Of a stretch of 64,000 bases of DNA, positions 34,101-45,224 are shown in pieces (positions within the stretch are counted from its first letter, which is position 1; every line of letters starts with the position of its first letter). The DNA comes from Dryomyza anilis (Eukaryota > Arthropoda > Insecta > Diptera > Dryomyzidae): the NCBI GenBank assembly GCA_951804985.1, contig OX638133.1, forward strand, positions 37,349,963 through 37,413,962, written 5' to 3'. The notes beneath the pieces are model-generated. The model saw only the letters and a program-made list of their open reading frames with translations, searched no databases and was not told where the DNA came from. The position numbers were made by a program, and so were the translations under genes.

Positions 34101-36821
34101 CAGCAGCCAACACGCAAACAATTGCCGCCCTCGCAGCAGCAACAACAGGAGCGTGAACTCTTCGATGGCAATGCGAGCGTTCGTGCAAAGCTCGCCTTCG
34201 AGGTGGCGCTGCAGTTGAGCCATCAGCAGCAGCAACAGCTGGATGATCAGCCACAAGTGCCCGTCGAGGACATGAATATTGACAAATTCTTGGGCGCCAT
34301 ACAACCCTATGCGCAGCCCATCGATTGCGATCTCAATGAGCTGCAAACACAGAACGAAAATCTGGAGCGTCAGAACTCATTCCGACCCGTATTTCTCAAC
34401 TACTTTAAGACCACGCTGTATCATCGCGTGCGTGCCGTAAAATTCCGCATCATACTTGCGGAGCAGGGCTACGATCTGCCGACGCTGAATGCCGTCTGGT
34501 CAGAGAAACAGAAGGACGGGCTCGTCGAGGTGCTGCAGGTCATGGAGGAGCTGAAGCCGGAGGATAAGAGTGAATTGGCCGATTTGTTTGACAGTTACTT
34601 CGATCCGGTGAAGACGACTATTAAGCCGGTTGTGAAGAACAACAATCGGCGCCGCAATAGACGTGGAGGTGAGTGATAGAAATATTATAAAATAGATTTT
34701 ATTTATTTGTTAGAAAAAAGAAGTGTAGAATTCATTAATTTATGAAGAAATAACTACTACACATTGGATTTTAATAAAACACACAAATATTGTTTACTAT
34801 TAAAATAAGTCATTAGTATTCCTAACACCGGAAAATACTGTACTAAATACAAAGAAAAATATCTTTAAAATTGCGTTTGAATTTGAAATGCTTTCTAATA
34901 TAAATGTATTTCGGCTTAACTACAAATTACGCCTAATTTGTTGTTATATTCCGGTTTTAAATGATATGGTGATCGGATAATTAGATAAATTCCATTTTAA
35001 TTTATGACTTATTTAATTTTGGTTGAAGTAAGCGCAGAATTGAGACTCGAAACATTATTTTTTCTTCTGTAAAATTTATTTTGGAAGAGGTATTCGAAAA
35101 TGTAGATAGGCGGTATTGCAGTACCGGACGATTTATTTTTTTATACATTAATGTAGTTGTTTCCAAATGGAAAATGTCCTACATTTGTATAGAGACGTTT
35201 ACTACATTTGTATTAAAAATAACTACATTTCATATTTATTTACAGTCCTGAAATATGTAGTTAAATTGCAGCTGTATTTATATTAACTACATTCTGTAAT
35301 TATTACCTCCAGGAGAAATAAGTATATATGCATTTACTACATTATGTATTTAACAAATATATGCTAGAGTTTCTCCACGAATTTCTAATACATTGTGTAG
35401 TAAAATCAAAACATATCTTAATGTATTTAAAACCTATAAAAAATTAGTTGAACTTAATTTTTTCAAAAAAAAAAAACATAAGTGTAGTAAATATAACTAC
35501 AGTAAAATTTGTATAAAATAGTATTTCTGCTATTTAAGCATTCAAAAATATACAAATCATTCTGTATTTATTATTTTCAGGAGAAATAAATATATATGCA
35601 TTTACTACATTATGTATTTAACAAATATATGCTGGAGTTTCTCCACTAATTTCTGATACATTGTGTAGTAAAATCAAAACATCTAAATCCTAATGTATTT
35701 AAAACCTATAAACATTTAGTTGAAGTACATTTGTTCAAAAAAATATACATAAGTGTAGTAAATATAACTACAGTAATAGTTAATTTTTTATAAAATAGTA
35801 TTTCTGCTATTTATGCATTTAAAAATATTCAAATCATTTAATAAATATTACTGTGTTTTTTCAAATACTATAAAATTTAATAGAAAACTGCAGAATTTAT
35901 GTAAAAAAGCATAAATAAACGGTTTTTCAACAGGGACGCTACAAAAGTAGAGCGACAGGGACAGCAAACGACGCCATATTTCTTGCCGCTCTTTTGACAT
36001 TTCTCTTCAGTAAGGTTTGCCATTTCATGATGGAAAGATATTTTAATAATTTCGACTCGTTGTTGGCTCGTATATCTTTCCATGAAATGGCAAACCTTAC
36101 TGAAGAGAAATGTCAAAAGAGCAGCAAGAAATATGGCGTCGTTTGCTGTCCCTGTCGCTCTACTTTTGTAGAGTCCTTGAAAAAAACTTTTGTAGCGCTC
36201 TTATTGAAAAACCCTTTACATGTACCATGAACTTAATTAAGAACTTAATGGGCGTTTTTCATTTTCTTTATAAAATACTAATTTAATTTTAAATTAATTT
36301 TTGGAATATTTTTAAATAGTTTTAATTCAAATTTAAGTTTGAAATAACATTTCACAATTTCCGCCTTTACAGTACGCAACAACAACACCACCAACAACAG
36401 TCAAACCTCTAAAACCAACGACGGCGGCAACAACAACAACAGCAGCAGCAACTACAATACGCGCTCCTCCTCCACCACCGTTAGCGGCGGTGCTGCAGCT
36501 GCCGGCGGCGGCGAACAGGGCGCTGGTGGTGACAAACAAGGCGCTGCTGTTGCCACGGGACAACAACAGCTGCCAGATTCTACAACCAAATCGCCAACAC
36601 CAACAACTGCCAGCAACAATACTAACAATGGCGCTTCCGCCAAGCCACCGCGCACTGGCAAACGTAATCCGCGCGTGCGCAACAACTCGCTAAAGACGGC
36701 GGCCGCCAACGCACAAACAGAGACGGCACCACAAAACGGTACCGTTGACAGCACCACAAGCAGCAGCAATGCAGTTGCAGCTACAACTGTTGCCGCTACG
36801 CCAGTTGCCGCCTCCAATTAA
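28103..36821 (+). CDS. exu: Exuperantia, maternal mRNA localisation protein (4 coding exons)
   Basis: Coding exons 28103-28282, 33461-33613, 33684-34668 and 36373-36821 total 1767 nt, or 588 residues; phases are 0, 0, 1 and all introns are GT-AG. Exu is a dimeric RNA-binding protein needed for bicoid mRNA localisation in oocytes and for spermatogenesis. Residues about 40-205 form the degenerate DEDD-exonuclease-like domain, opening GIDIDTTGRRLIDE, where DxD replaces the usual DxE. Exon 2 encodes the nearly invariant HFEQYIMPYMNLNPAARQR. A Gln/Ser/Thr-rich linker (about 205-305, several polyQ runs) precedes the SAM-like domain (about 310-420, containing LERQNSFRPVFLNYFKTTLY). The tail has RRRNRRG at about 433-439, then an Asn/Ser/Thr/Ala-rich low-complexity end finishing PVAASN. 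It is longer than the Drosophila protein (about 530 residues), mainly from the linker and tail. Introns 1 (5.2 kb) and 3 (1.7 kb) are filled with transposons. Confidence 0.97.
28755..29065. mobile_element. MITE (CAGGGACGCTACAAAAGTAG ends), exu intron 1
   Basis: Long inverted arms of about 125 bp run from CAGGGACGCTACAAAAGTAG to CTACTTTTGTAGCGTCCCTG, and include ACGCCATATTTCTT, GCTCTTTTGAC and GTTTGCCATTTCATGATGGA. The left outer 25-30 bp are duplicated in tandem. The same arms occur at 35929, 50172 and 52487. Confidence 0.9.
29102..29770. mobile_element. Inverted-repeat element, 669 bp, exu intron 1
   Basis: The left CGATAGTCGAAAACGATAAT, followed by AAACGATATCG, matches the inverse of the right CGATATCG, AAACGAACATAATTATCG and TTTTCGGCTATCG; arms are about 57 bp. 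The interior frame (29410-29736) has no recognisable domain. Confidence 0.65.
29920..29935. repeat. 16-bp perfect palindrome CAGCCCGTACGGGCTG
   Basis: A GC-rich palindrome in AT-rich intronic DNA, preceded by TATTAGGGATGCCCAACTC, which resembles the end of a hAT-type element. No partner end was found. Confidence 0.6.
30363..30670 (-). mobile_element. tRNA-derived SINE, near full length, exu intron 1
   Basis: In reverse it runs from GTAGCCGCGGTAGCTCAGTGG-like head sequence (A box) and GGTTCAAGCCTGGACTGG (B box) to an ATT tail at 30363. It is about as long as the copy at 13109, and opposite in orientation to exu. Confidence 0.9.
32228..32420 (-). mobile_element. SINE, truncated copy, exu intron 1
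   Basis: It retains GGTGGGACCTACAGTTTATT, CTGCCGAGAGGTAGCG and the ACCTTTCGGCTCG part of the head; the A-box end and the ATT tail are lost. Confidence 0.85.
32425..33212 (+). repeat. Dispersed TGTCCGTCTGTCTGTTG repeat, exu intron 1
   Basis: TTCTTGATCAGCATGACCTC, GAGTCGATTTAGC, TGTCCGTCTGTCTGTTGAAA and TTAGTCCGACCATAA are shared with 39749-40415. The copy is split by the hairpin MITE at 32442-32688. Confidence 0.8.
32442..32688. mobile_element. Hairpin MITE (ATATCGTCGTTGTAGAA family) inside the dispersed repeat
   Basis: Ends TATATCTTCGTTGTAGAA and TTCTACAACGACGATATA are inverted, continuing into TTAAAAGTCACC / GGTGACTTTTA. It sits exactly where the 39.8-kb copy has a (TA)n tract, so insertion was into TA-repeat DNA. 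Confidence 0.75.
34826..35850. mobile_element. Relic related to the 1638-2301 MITE, exu intron 3
   Basis: The left end CACCGGAAAATACTGTACTA resembles the CACCGAAAA family. The interior is rich in TGTAGTAAA. The right terminus is not found. Confidence 0.5.
35308..35846. repeat. Tandem duplication of a ~265-bp unit
   Basis: Units 35308-35573 and 35574-35846 both carry GGAGAAATAA(G/A)TATATATGC, ATTTAACAAATATATGCT, ACATTGTGTAGTAAAATC and GTAGTAAATATAACTACAGT. They remain very similar, so the duplication is younger than the element around it. Confidence 0.85.
35929..36215. mobile_element. MITE (CAGGGACGCTACAAAAGTAG ends), exu intron 3
   Basis: Same arms as 28755-29065, with a short loop TTTTAATAATTTCGACTCG shared by both. 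The right end is slightly rearranged, adding a second AAAACTTTTGTAGCG stretch. Confidence 0.9.
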
Positions 36822-37290
36822 GCAGTCGACGAGATGGTGTCCGTTGCATAGCAACAGTAGCAGCAGCAGCAACACAAAACACAGTAATGTTGATGCATAT
36901 TTTTTCCATTGGTTTGCAAAATTATTTTTTCTTTTAAATAGTTCTACAAACAAAAACAAAAAAAGATTCGCTTTTACAAAAGTTTGCCGACTGCCTGCAC
37001 TTGTGATCGCTACAATTATAAATTGTATCGCTCGCAAGCAAGCGTCGCAGTTTGGTTATTATTTTTTTAAATATGAATTAATTCTTAAGAAATTGTTACA
37101 AATGCCATTAATCAAAATTGACATTTATTGAAGTAGTTGTAGTAGCAACATATAAATTGTTTATAAATTGAAAAATTTGCCAAAAAAGCGCAAAAATCAC
37201 AACAGATTTTTGTGCAGTGTATAAAGTTTAACTGAAAACAAAAACAAGTAATGCCGCCATATAAAGTTTTGCCATTAAAAGCATTAAAAA

Positions 37291-37365
37291 AATAAAAGAA
37301 AATAACTTGAAAAGAAATATAAAAAAATATTTTAAATTGAAATTAAAAAAATTGTGTAAAATAAA
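37291..37365 (+). terminator. exu: Candidate exu poly(A) signals
   Basis: AATAAA occurs at 37291-37296 and 37360-37365, about 470 and 540 nt after the exu stop, with further copies near 37730 and 37857. Drosophila exu has sex-specific 3' ends, so several sites would not be surprising. Which of them are used cannot be told from sequence. Confidence 0.4.
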
Positions 37366-38149
37366 ATTAGATAAATGCTGCTTTGAGCTCTTATAATACA
37401 TATAATTAGTACGACTACAATTTGTAAAAGTAGTTTGAAAAACTGTTTTGTTTAAAATGTGCCTTAAAAGCAAAAACACTGGTAACTTATATTAGAGCAC
37501 ACACAAAAAGCAGCTACATGTTTTGTACAAACAAAATATGTTTGCTGCTTGTTTGCAAAAACATACCTATTTTTATTCCCTCTTAACGCTTTGTCTAATG
37601 CTGTAGAAAACAGTGCATAGCACACGAAACACTTGAAATAATATTAACAAAAAAACACATTGAATAGATTTTTGCTTTTGTACGCAGTAAACTGTATTAT
37701 AAACTGAAAACTGATTGAATTGAACTTTTTATAAAATAAACCATTTACTACACAATGGAAAAACAAATATAAACATACATACATATTATTGTAAATTAAT
37801 ATTAATATTATTTTGTTATGAAAAATAAGATATTTAAATGAAAATTAAAAATACAAAAATAAACAACAATTGCTTTGTAATTTTTGAATTTAGTTAAGTT
37901 GTATAGTTTCGGTTTGTTTATTCTGATTTAAAAAGCTTTTTATATTTTAATCGCATTTTTTTTGTATTTAAAATTTATTTGTCAGCGTTGTATAAGTAAA
38001 AATAACCAACTATCCGTGCACAGCTGCACTCGTGCTTCGTGAAGTTTTTGTTAAAGCAAATATCGGATATAGAAAAGGTGAGATTGCCTGGTAGTAGCCA
38101 CGCCCTCATTTTACGTGTCTTACAATTTTTAATGATTCTTTGGTTCTAT

Positions 38150-38377
38150 GGAGCCTATCATGACTGGCGAAGCGAATAAACTTGGCGAAGCGATCGAACG
38201 AATAAAGCTTCACAGCTTCCATTCGCCAGACGAATGAAACTCAGGCGAATGATTTCTACGTTCGCATGATTTTTACGTTCGCTTTAGTTTACTTTTTTCT
38301 GGCGAATGGAAGCTGTGATATCTTTTTTTACTTTCGCTTCACCAACTACATTCGCTTCACCAGTCGTAGTAGGGCCC
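38150..38377. mobile_element. Foldback element built from GGCGAAGCGAA motifs
   Basis: TGACTGGCGAAGCGAATAAA and CTTCCATTCGCCAG in the left arm match CTGGCGAATGGAAG and TTCGCTTCACCAGTCG in the right arm, bounded by GGGCC-type ends. One arm recurs at 45078-45197. Confidence 0.75.
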
Positions 38378-38396
38378 TATTTTTACAACTCTGCTC

Positions 38397-38611
38397 TTAG
38401 TAGAACAGCAGTTCTATGGCATTTTTAGTTATATATGTGGTGCCACGCCATTTGTCCAATCCCGCCCACATTCTACGAGACGATTACAATTTTTATTATG
38501 ATCCTTTGTTTCGTTTTTGAGTTATAGAATTTTTTAACTTCTGATTATATGGCAGATGCCACGCCCATTTTTCCAATCCTGCCCACATTCTACGTGGAGA
38601 TTATATAATTC
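38397..38611. repeat. GGTGCCACGCC(A/C)(A/T)TTT dispersed words
   Basis: GCCACGCCATTTGTCCAATC and GCCACGCCCATTTTTCCAAT occur in two units of about 105 bp, each followed by CCGCCCACATTCTACG-like sequence. An inverse fragment lies at 7515-7550. Confidence 0.5.
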
Positions 38612-39225
38612 AGTCCAAGTCCAATCGAGAAACGCGTCAGGAGACATTTCCGACGGAATTGACAAAAAAGCAATCGAGCAACTCACAGTTATCCGACGTA
38701 TATTCGAAAATTGTCATGGGAAACAAATAAATCGAGATTTCCGTCGAGTGAATGAATGTTTACTGTCAAATTTGCTCACATTTTATTTTTATGTGAAAAC
38801 ATGAAATTTTACATTTGTAGTAATTGATTGCAGAAATAAAGTATTTAAAATGTACAAATAGTTAAAAAATAATGTATTTCGACTGCTTGGATGTTAAAAA
38901 CTTCCTTAAATTGCTATGCAAATTTAACTATTTGAGTACCTACTGTCGTTAGCACATACAAAATGGATTAAAAAATAAAATTAAATTCGTTTTGTATTTG
39001 CAGTCATTTTAAAGTGTCAAATAGAGTACGTTTAATCAATAAAATTGAAAACCAATTTAATTTTTACTTCGAAATTTGGCATTTAATATCGAAATTGAGA
39101 GGAAAACAATGATGCGTTGTTTTATAAATGTTTCCGGTTCCTCGGAAAACTTGATTAGATGTTATTTTCCGTCGGAAGGAGAACAATCCGACGAGCTTCC
39201 GTTCATCGGGAACCTCGATTGCGCT
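38612..39225 (+). mobile_element. Repeat element copy without the internal insertion
   Basis: Bounded by CCAATCGAG / CTCGATTGCG. It contains CAGTTATCCGACGTATATTC, ATTTGAGTACCTACTGTCG and AACAACGCATCATTG (inverse). It is present in reverse at 45225-45998. The frame at 39076-39285 has no domain. Confidence 0.7.
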
Positions 39226-39748
39226 GATTATAAATATGATCCTTTGTTTCTATATTTACAACTCTTCGTTGGTCAGGAGGTATAGCAGTTTTAAAGTTTT
39301 AGTTAAAATAACGCCTACGTCGGGAGATGAACACCCTACCCTGTCCAACTTTCATGTTCCTAGGTCTAAGGGTTTGGGCTGGTTGTTGATCGATCAATCA
39401 GGATAAGAACCTATCCATGTTTGCTTTTTCAGAATTCAATGCAAAACAGAAAACGTTTATTTAATCGTATTTTCTTAGGCCATAAATACTTTTATATAAT
39501 TTTAAACTCTACACCTTTTGAAGTTGTAGTTCAGATCTCGTTAATTCAGAATGTATAAATTATATTTCAGAATTATTAAATGTAGTTCATAATAGTGAGT
39601 AGAAATTCAGAAATCGTCAATTAAAATGTATTGCAGAATAATAATTAAAAATTCAACAAACGTCAATTGAATTTTAGAATTGTAAAATGTATTTCAGTAA
39701 ACGTCACTTGTTTTTCTGAGTTATAAAATGTATTTCAGAATAGTAATT

Positions 39749-39833
39749 ATACCCTACACTAAGAGTGAAAGGGTATATTCAGTTTGGTACGCCGTTTGTA
39801 ACACCCAGAAGGAAGCATCTCCGGTATGGAAAA

Positions 39834-39909
<76 letters not shown>

Positions 39910-40415
39910 CTTGATCAGCATGACCTCCTGAGTCGATTTAGCGATGTCCGTCTGTCTGTTGAAATAAATGAAACTCCTAATATAGATTACTTATATAATT
40001 ATACTGTCTGTCAGTGAAAATGGGCATGATCAGTCCATTGTGACCTGTGAACCGACCACTTATGTTCAAATACCTCATATAAAACATACATCTACTGGTG
40101 TATTTTACTGTATACGTGCTTAGGTAAACTTTTTTGGTCAAATATATATTGACTTCGTGCTCAAATACATGAAAATAATGTTTTCCCGCGAAACGACTTG
40201 TGGTTAAAATAAAAAATGAAATTCGCTACACCTACCCATTTGTAAATTGGGTATCAAATGAATGGACATTCTTTAGCGATGAAAAGTTTGTAGTTATTTT
40301 CAGGATTCGTATACCCTGGTGACCTATATACCACTTTGAATGGTAACCACACATATGTGTAGGGTATTTATAGTAGGGTAGGGTATTTATAGTCGGCTTA
40401 GACCGACTATAATTT
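39749..40415 (+). repeat. Dispersed TGTCCGTCTGTCTGTTG repeat, most complete copy
   Basis: It runs from ACCCTACACTAAGAGTGAAAG via ACACCCAGAAGGAAGCATC, a (TA)n tract, TTCTTGATCAGCATGACC and TGTCCGTCTGTCTGTTG to CGGCTTAGACCGACTATAA. This arrangement is common in fly genomes. It has no coding capacity. Confidence 0.8.
39834..39908. repeat. (TA)n microsatellite
   Basis: An almost uninterrupted TA tract of about 70 bases inside the dispersed repeat. Frames at 39728-40017 read through it as Tyr-Ile repeats and are not genes. Confidence 0.95.
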
Positions 40416-40529
40416 TGATAATCCTAACAATCACAATGACACCTACTATTAAATGTCTCTACTTTCAGTTCAGAATTTATTAATTGTAGTTTTTCTACAT
40501 TTAATTACAACTTGAACACCTTTTTGGCT

Positions 40530-40735
40530 AGCTTTAAATTGCATTGGACTACGGGCTGAAAGGTACCGGGTTCGATCCCAGCGACTGCTTTTCAGAGAAA
40601 TATGTATACGTCACTACTATAACATTGCCTAAGAAAAGTTCTTACACCGCCATTCGATATTATAAACTGTAGGTCTCACCATAGCTCAAATGGCATAGAT
40701 TATTTAGAGCTGTAGCCCCAAACTATTATTATATT
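40530..40735 (+). mobile_element. SINE, truncated and diverged
   Basis: It retains GGACTACGGGCTGAAAGGTA, a B box GGGTTCGATCCCA and the CCCCAAACTATTATTATATT tail. The A box is lost and the middle is deleted. Confidence 0.8.
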
Positions 40736-41108
40736 ATTAATAGTGGATTAATAAAGGTGGCAAAATAAAATCAATTCGTGCACCTATTTAGTAACGGATT
40801 TACTTTTTGTATAAAACATATTTTATTTTTGTATAAAACATATTAAATATTTTGATGCAAACCTATTATTTTTTAATGACTACATAGTAAGGCATATTTG
40901 AAATTAATTTTGTTGCTAACTTATTTTCGGAACGGTCCTGATTCTAACCACTTTGTTCTGAACAAACTTTTTTTTAGCTCGCACCGTAAGTTTATAATAG
41001 TTTTCTGTTGAGAAATTCGTGTAATAGGCATGTTATCGTACGGGAAATGGCCAAACGACCGTCAATTTAATGAATGGGTCCAATACCAGAACACACTTAG
41101 CTCCACAA

Positions 41109-41535
41109 AACATAATTAGCGTATTCACAGTTCATCGTATTGTAGTATGGTATTCGTACCATGTAGTATATATACGATATAATAACACAGAAACGTCAAT
41201 TTGTTGTTGCATCCCTTATAAAAATGAAATACCATAATGTTGCATTTGAGAGTAACACTGAGTCATGTATTTGGGTGTCGTATTTTGCGAAAGGAAGTAC
41301 AAATTTTAAATTTAATATTAAAAGTGCACATAAAATGCTAATTTATTTGTCTTTCTTTTCAAATCGAGGAATATTTATGATACTATCAAAAAAATCCGAA
41401 TTTTATAAGAATCGACTGCATTTATTTGACAAAATATTTTAACAAGCAGAAAAGTGATGCTCACGGTTCAATTGCCGTACTGTGGTATTCGTACAATGTC
41501 GTAATAATGCCATGAAACTATGAATACGCTAAATG
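41109..41535. mobile_element. MITE with TTAGCGTATTCA ends
   Basis: Left ATTAGCGTATTCACAGTTCA and right TGAAACTATGAATACGCTAAAT are inverted; TGGTATTCGTAC also appears in both arms. The interior frame (41224-41442) has no recognisable domain. Confidence 0.65.
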
Positions 41536-42279
41536 TTTAATTAAGTGTAGGGCGCTTATACCTGGAATATAGTTGATCTTGATTCGTTTTTTTCGAAGGA
41601 AAATCGACGGAGAACGCTCTCCTTTAAATTAGGTATGTATTTCGCATATTATTTGTTATGTTTTTGCGTTATCGTTTCTTTTAGTTATGTTTATTATGCC
41701 TGTTTCAACTATATTTATGAAATATACAAATATTAAAAAAAAATCATTTCTAATCAAAATTTCGCATTTTCACTTTATTTCCATAGTGTTTATTCATAAA
41801 CAAAAACAAGGATTCGCTGCGGGCTAAATGAAAAATCAAAAAAATTCCCACACAAAACATAATCTGAAAGAATGTTTAAAAACTTTTTTAATCAAACATT
41901 CTTCGTGAACATCAATCAAATAATCAAACAATTTTGCATGAAACAATAAAATACTAGCAACGTTTCCTTAATTTCATTCATAAAAAGAAATGTTTCTCTA
42001 GAAAAGCAGCTGCCGTCAAATACTACAAAAAATCAAAAGAAATGAAACAAGTTCGCCGCGCTCCAAATTTTAGTAACAAAATTCAAATGTATTTTTGAAA
42101 TTTTGCAAAATTTTTTATATATATATTTTTTTTTTGACATTGCCCAAAATGTTGAAGAAATCTGGAAAAATGCAAATCAAATACCACCTAAGAAAACCAA
42201 AAACGGCCTTCAAACCGTTTCGAAACTGCAGTTAAAATGGAGGTATTTGTAAAAAATATAATGCACACAGTGCTAAAAG
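41536..42279. other. Noncoding, no element recognised
   Basis: AT-rich, with no gene, tandem array or terminal repeat that I could identify. Confidence 0.4.
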
Positions 42280-42780
42280 CCATCATACAAGAAATGATGA
42301 TCGAGTTTTGCATGATGAAGATCAGATCAAGATCAATTAAAATAAATAACGATCCGATCAAAATGAAATATAAATAAAATAAAGATCAGTTTTAAACGAC
42401 GTAAGAGTTGTAATGATCCAAATGAAGAATTTAATCGAAACAAATATAAAGATCTGATTAAAATAAAAAAGACTGATCAAATTAAAATCAAATATTTTCA
42501 AATAAATATAATGATTTGAGTTAAAGATCAGATCGTGATAAAGATCTGAATAACATGAAGATTAGCTCTCGCTTAATAGCCGCTAATGAAGATCATAAGA
42601 AAATCAAGATCAAGAATACAAGATGATGATTTCAAGACTATGAATATGAATATGACTATGAATATGATTTCAAGACTATGAATATAATACGTAATTACAG
42701 CAGGGGTCAGATCTCGTGACATGAAGATACGATCGATATGAAGATCAGCGCTCAAACAGCTTTGCTTGAGTTGTGAAGTT
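42280..42780. repeat. GATC-rich degenerate array (AAGATCAGATC-like)
   Basis: More than fifteen GATC/GATG words in about 500 bases, as AAGATCAGATCA, AACGATCCGATCAAAATGAA, AAGATCTGATTAAAAT and a late TATGAATATGA(C/T)TATGAATATGA duplicate. The decayed short-period structure has no fixed unit. Confidence 0.6.
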
Positions 42781-44207
42781 TTCATTTTTAGTTTTAAATA
42801 ATTTTAAAAGAAACACAACAAACAATATATACAACAAATACGCAAGAAAATAACAACATAAAAAAAACACAAATTGCGATTAAAACGCACAAAAAAAAAA
42901 CAGAATTTTTAATAATTTTTAGCATAAATATACAGACGTCTTTGCAGTTCTACGTTGTCAACACAGAGCCTTTATTGCATGTTACTTTAAACTATATAAT
43001 TAACAAAATAATTGTTGAATTGACAACATATTTGTTACAATCAGCATAACGGTAATGTAAAAGACACATGAGCGCATTCGTCTGTTAGTGCTACATCCAT
43101 GAATTAATTTAATTTTTTTTAAGAAGCGCTTTAAACAAATATCACTTAATTTCTTTGTTCAATTTTAAAACATTTATCACAATTATTAAAACCTTTACGC
43201 CAATGAGTTGAATCTCTAAAAATAATAAACTTATATTGTCTGCAAATATCCGATTAATATATTAACTTCTTCTCTTATTCAGCTGATGATGATCATCTAA
43301 AACTTAACATTTAATTAACTTTCAATATGCATTGTTTTTGTCGCAAAGAATTTAGCTCTTAGATTTATTTTCACATCCACAATAAAACGGTAAATATTCA
43401 TCAATTAAATATATATATGCCGATTCACTTTACAAACTCATCACATAACAAAAACAAAAAAAAAACAACCCAAAATAGTTTTTACATCTGCAATTTAATT
43501 TAACTATTGTTCAATAAATTAATGTCTCGTTTTGTTCATTATTTTCGATATAATTCATTTGTTGTACTGTATCATTTGTATGTATTTTAAATTATGAAAA
43601 TAAATTCAAAAATATTCAATTACATTTTATTCTACTTTATATAATACTTTGGGTTGCATTAATTGTAATCTATGATATCATATATGATACATAATGTGTT
43701 ATTTAGATGATTCAAATTTTTTGATTAATCAATTTCTTATTAATTGATTAAACAAGATTTTCAATTAATCAGAACATTTATAATAATTTAATCATGATTT
43801 TGATTAATCAAAATTGTGATAAATTTAATAAATTTTATGTGCTATCTCCGGTTACATATAAAATGTTTGTTAGAGGACATATCGACGCCCCTTACGAAAA
43901 CTATTATATTAAAATTGTCTTACGAAAAAAAGTATATATCATTTTTAAACGAATACGATTTCATTTTTATTTAAATAACGAATATTATAATGTTCTCAAA
44001 ATTTCACAGAAAATTAGTACAACAAACAGTTTTCTGTAGAAAATTATTATGTTTCAAATTTTTAGACGAAAATTGGAAAAGATTTTTTTTTCAAAATCAT
44101 ATTGCGTTGCTTTTATGTTTTGATATATGTCATTTGTAAAATTTGTTTGACAAAATTCAAAATAATTACGCTATAATGATATAAAATATGCATTACCATA
44201 TACTATG
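42781..44207. other. AT-rich, no gene seen
   Basis: Bases 43690-43815 hold clustered TTGATTAATCAA-type palindromic words. Nothing else was recognised. Confidence 0.4.
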
Positions 44208-44495
44208 TAGGTTACTCAGAAGATTAGTGTGTTGGAATACAAGCCGAAACGTCGTTGGTTCAAACACCAGCGAAGGCAACATCAAAAAATAAATAGAAAA
44301 TATTTTTCTTCACCGCGCTACCTCTTGGTATATGACCTTCGAGAGTAAAAACATCACCCATGAAAAGTTATGATTCGGCGTTAAACTGTCGGTTCCGCTA
44401 TTTGAGTAAAAATGTAACATGTTTAAATGGTAAAACTGTTCAGCCTAAGTTCTTTAGAACTGTATCACTAAACTAGTATTATTGTAATTATTATT
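44208..44495 (+). mobile_element. SINE, diverged near-complete copy
   Basis: GTAGGTTACTCAGAAGATTAG corresponds to the A box, GTTGGTTCAAACACCAG to the B box, then TCACCGCGCTACCTCTTGG and a TATTATTGTAATTATTATTA tail. It has several deletions. Confidence 0.8.
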
Positions 44496-45077
44496 AGGAC
44501 CGTAGGACATGTCCATTTTTAGGATTTTCGAGTTCATTTGTTATTGTCTCCTAAGAAATCTAGACTGTTACATAAAATTTTGGTTTAATTTCAGGATTGA
44601 TAAAAGTTTTCAATGGTCTGTGGTCTTTATACAACGAATACATATATTTATTAAATGCTGCAATATGTACGGGTTTTATATGAAGGCCCCAATCATAAAT
44701 GCATTATTCATGTTCAACAAAAGATTCCAATCTTCTTCGCAAAATTTGAATCATTTTTATATTCGTAGATACACGGATATACATATGCATATTCTCGGAA
44801 ATATCAAAAACATAATAGAGTTCCTGGCAAAACCATAAAACGTATTATTTTTCTAATCAAAAATAATAACATACTTTTATTCTGAACTTCAAAAAATAAC
44901 GTATTTATTTTCGTAAGGGAAAAAATATATAATAATTTTCGTAAGGGGCGTCGATATAAGATATAAGCGTTTTTTTCAAATATAGCTTTTAGTCAACCAA
45001 TAGATTAATCAATAACCATTACCAATAGACATGTAAAAAATACTATAAATGATTGTTATCAAAATGGTGGGATTTAT

Positions 45078-45197
45078 GGGCCTACCATGACTGACGAAGC
45101 GAATGAACTTGGTGAAGCGAATTAATTTGGCGAAGCGAACGAATAAAGCTTCACAGCTTCCATTCGCCAGACGAATGAAGTTCAGGCGAATGATAAA
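45078..45197. mobile_element. Single arm of the GGCGAAGCGAA foldback element
   Basis: GGGCCTACCATGACTGACGA, followed by GAAGCGAATGAACTTGGTGA and CTTCCATTCGCCAGACGAAT, as in the left arm at 38150. No second arm is present. Confidence 0.75.
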
Positions 45198-45224
45198 TAA
45201 AAATGATAAAATAAAATCTAATCA

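Noticed and set aside
33977..34346. Cys-rich and Leu-rich frames opposite exu
   Set aside because: Antisense readings of the CAG repeats encoding the exu polyQ linker.
36333..36817. Minus-strand Val/Ala-rich frames
   Set aside because: They are shadows of the low-complexity exu C-terminal exon on the plus strand.
39728..40017. Tyr-Ile repeat proteins
   Set aside because: Read-through of a (TA)n microsatellite.
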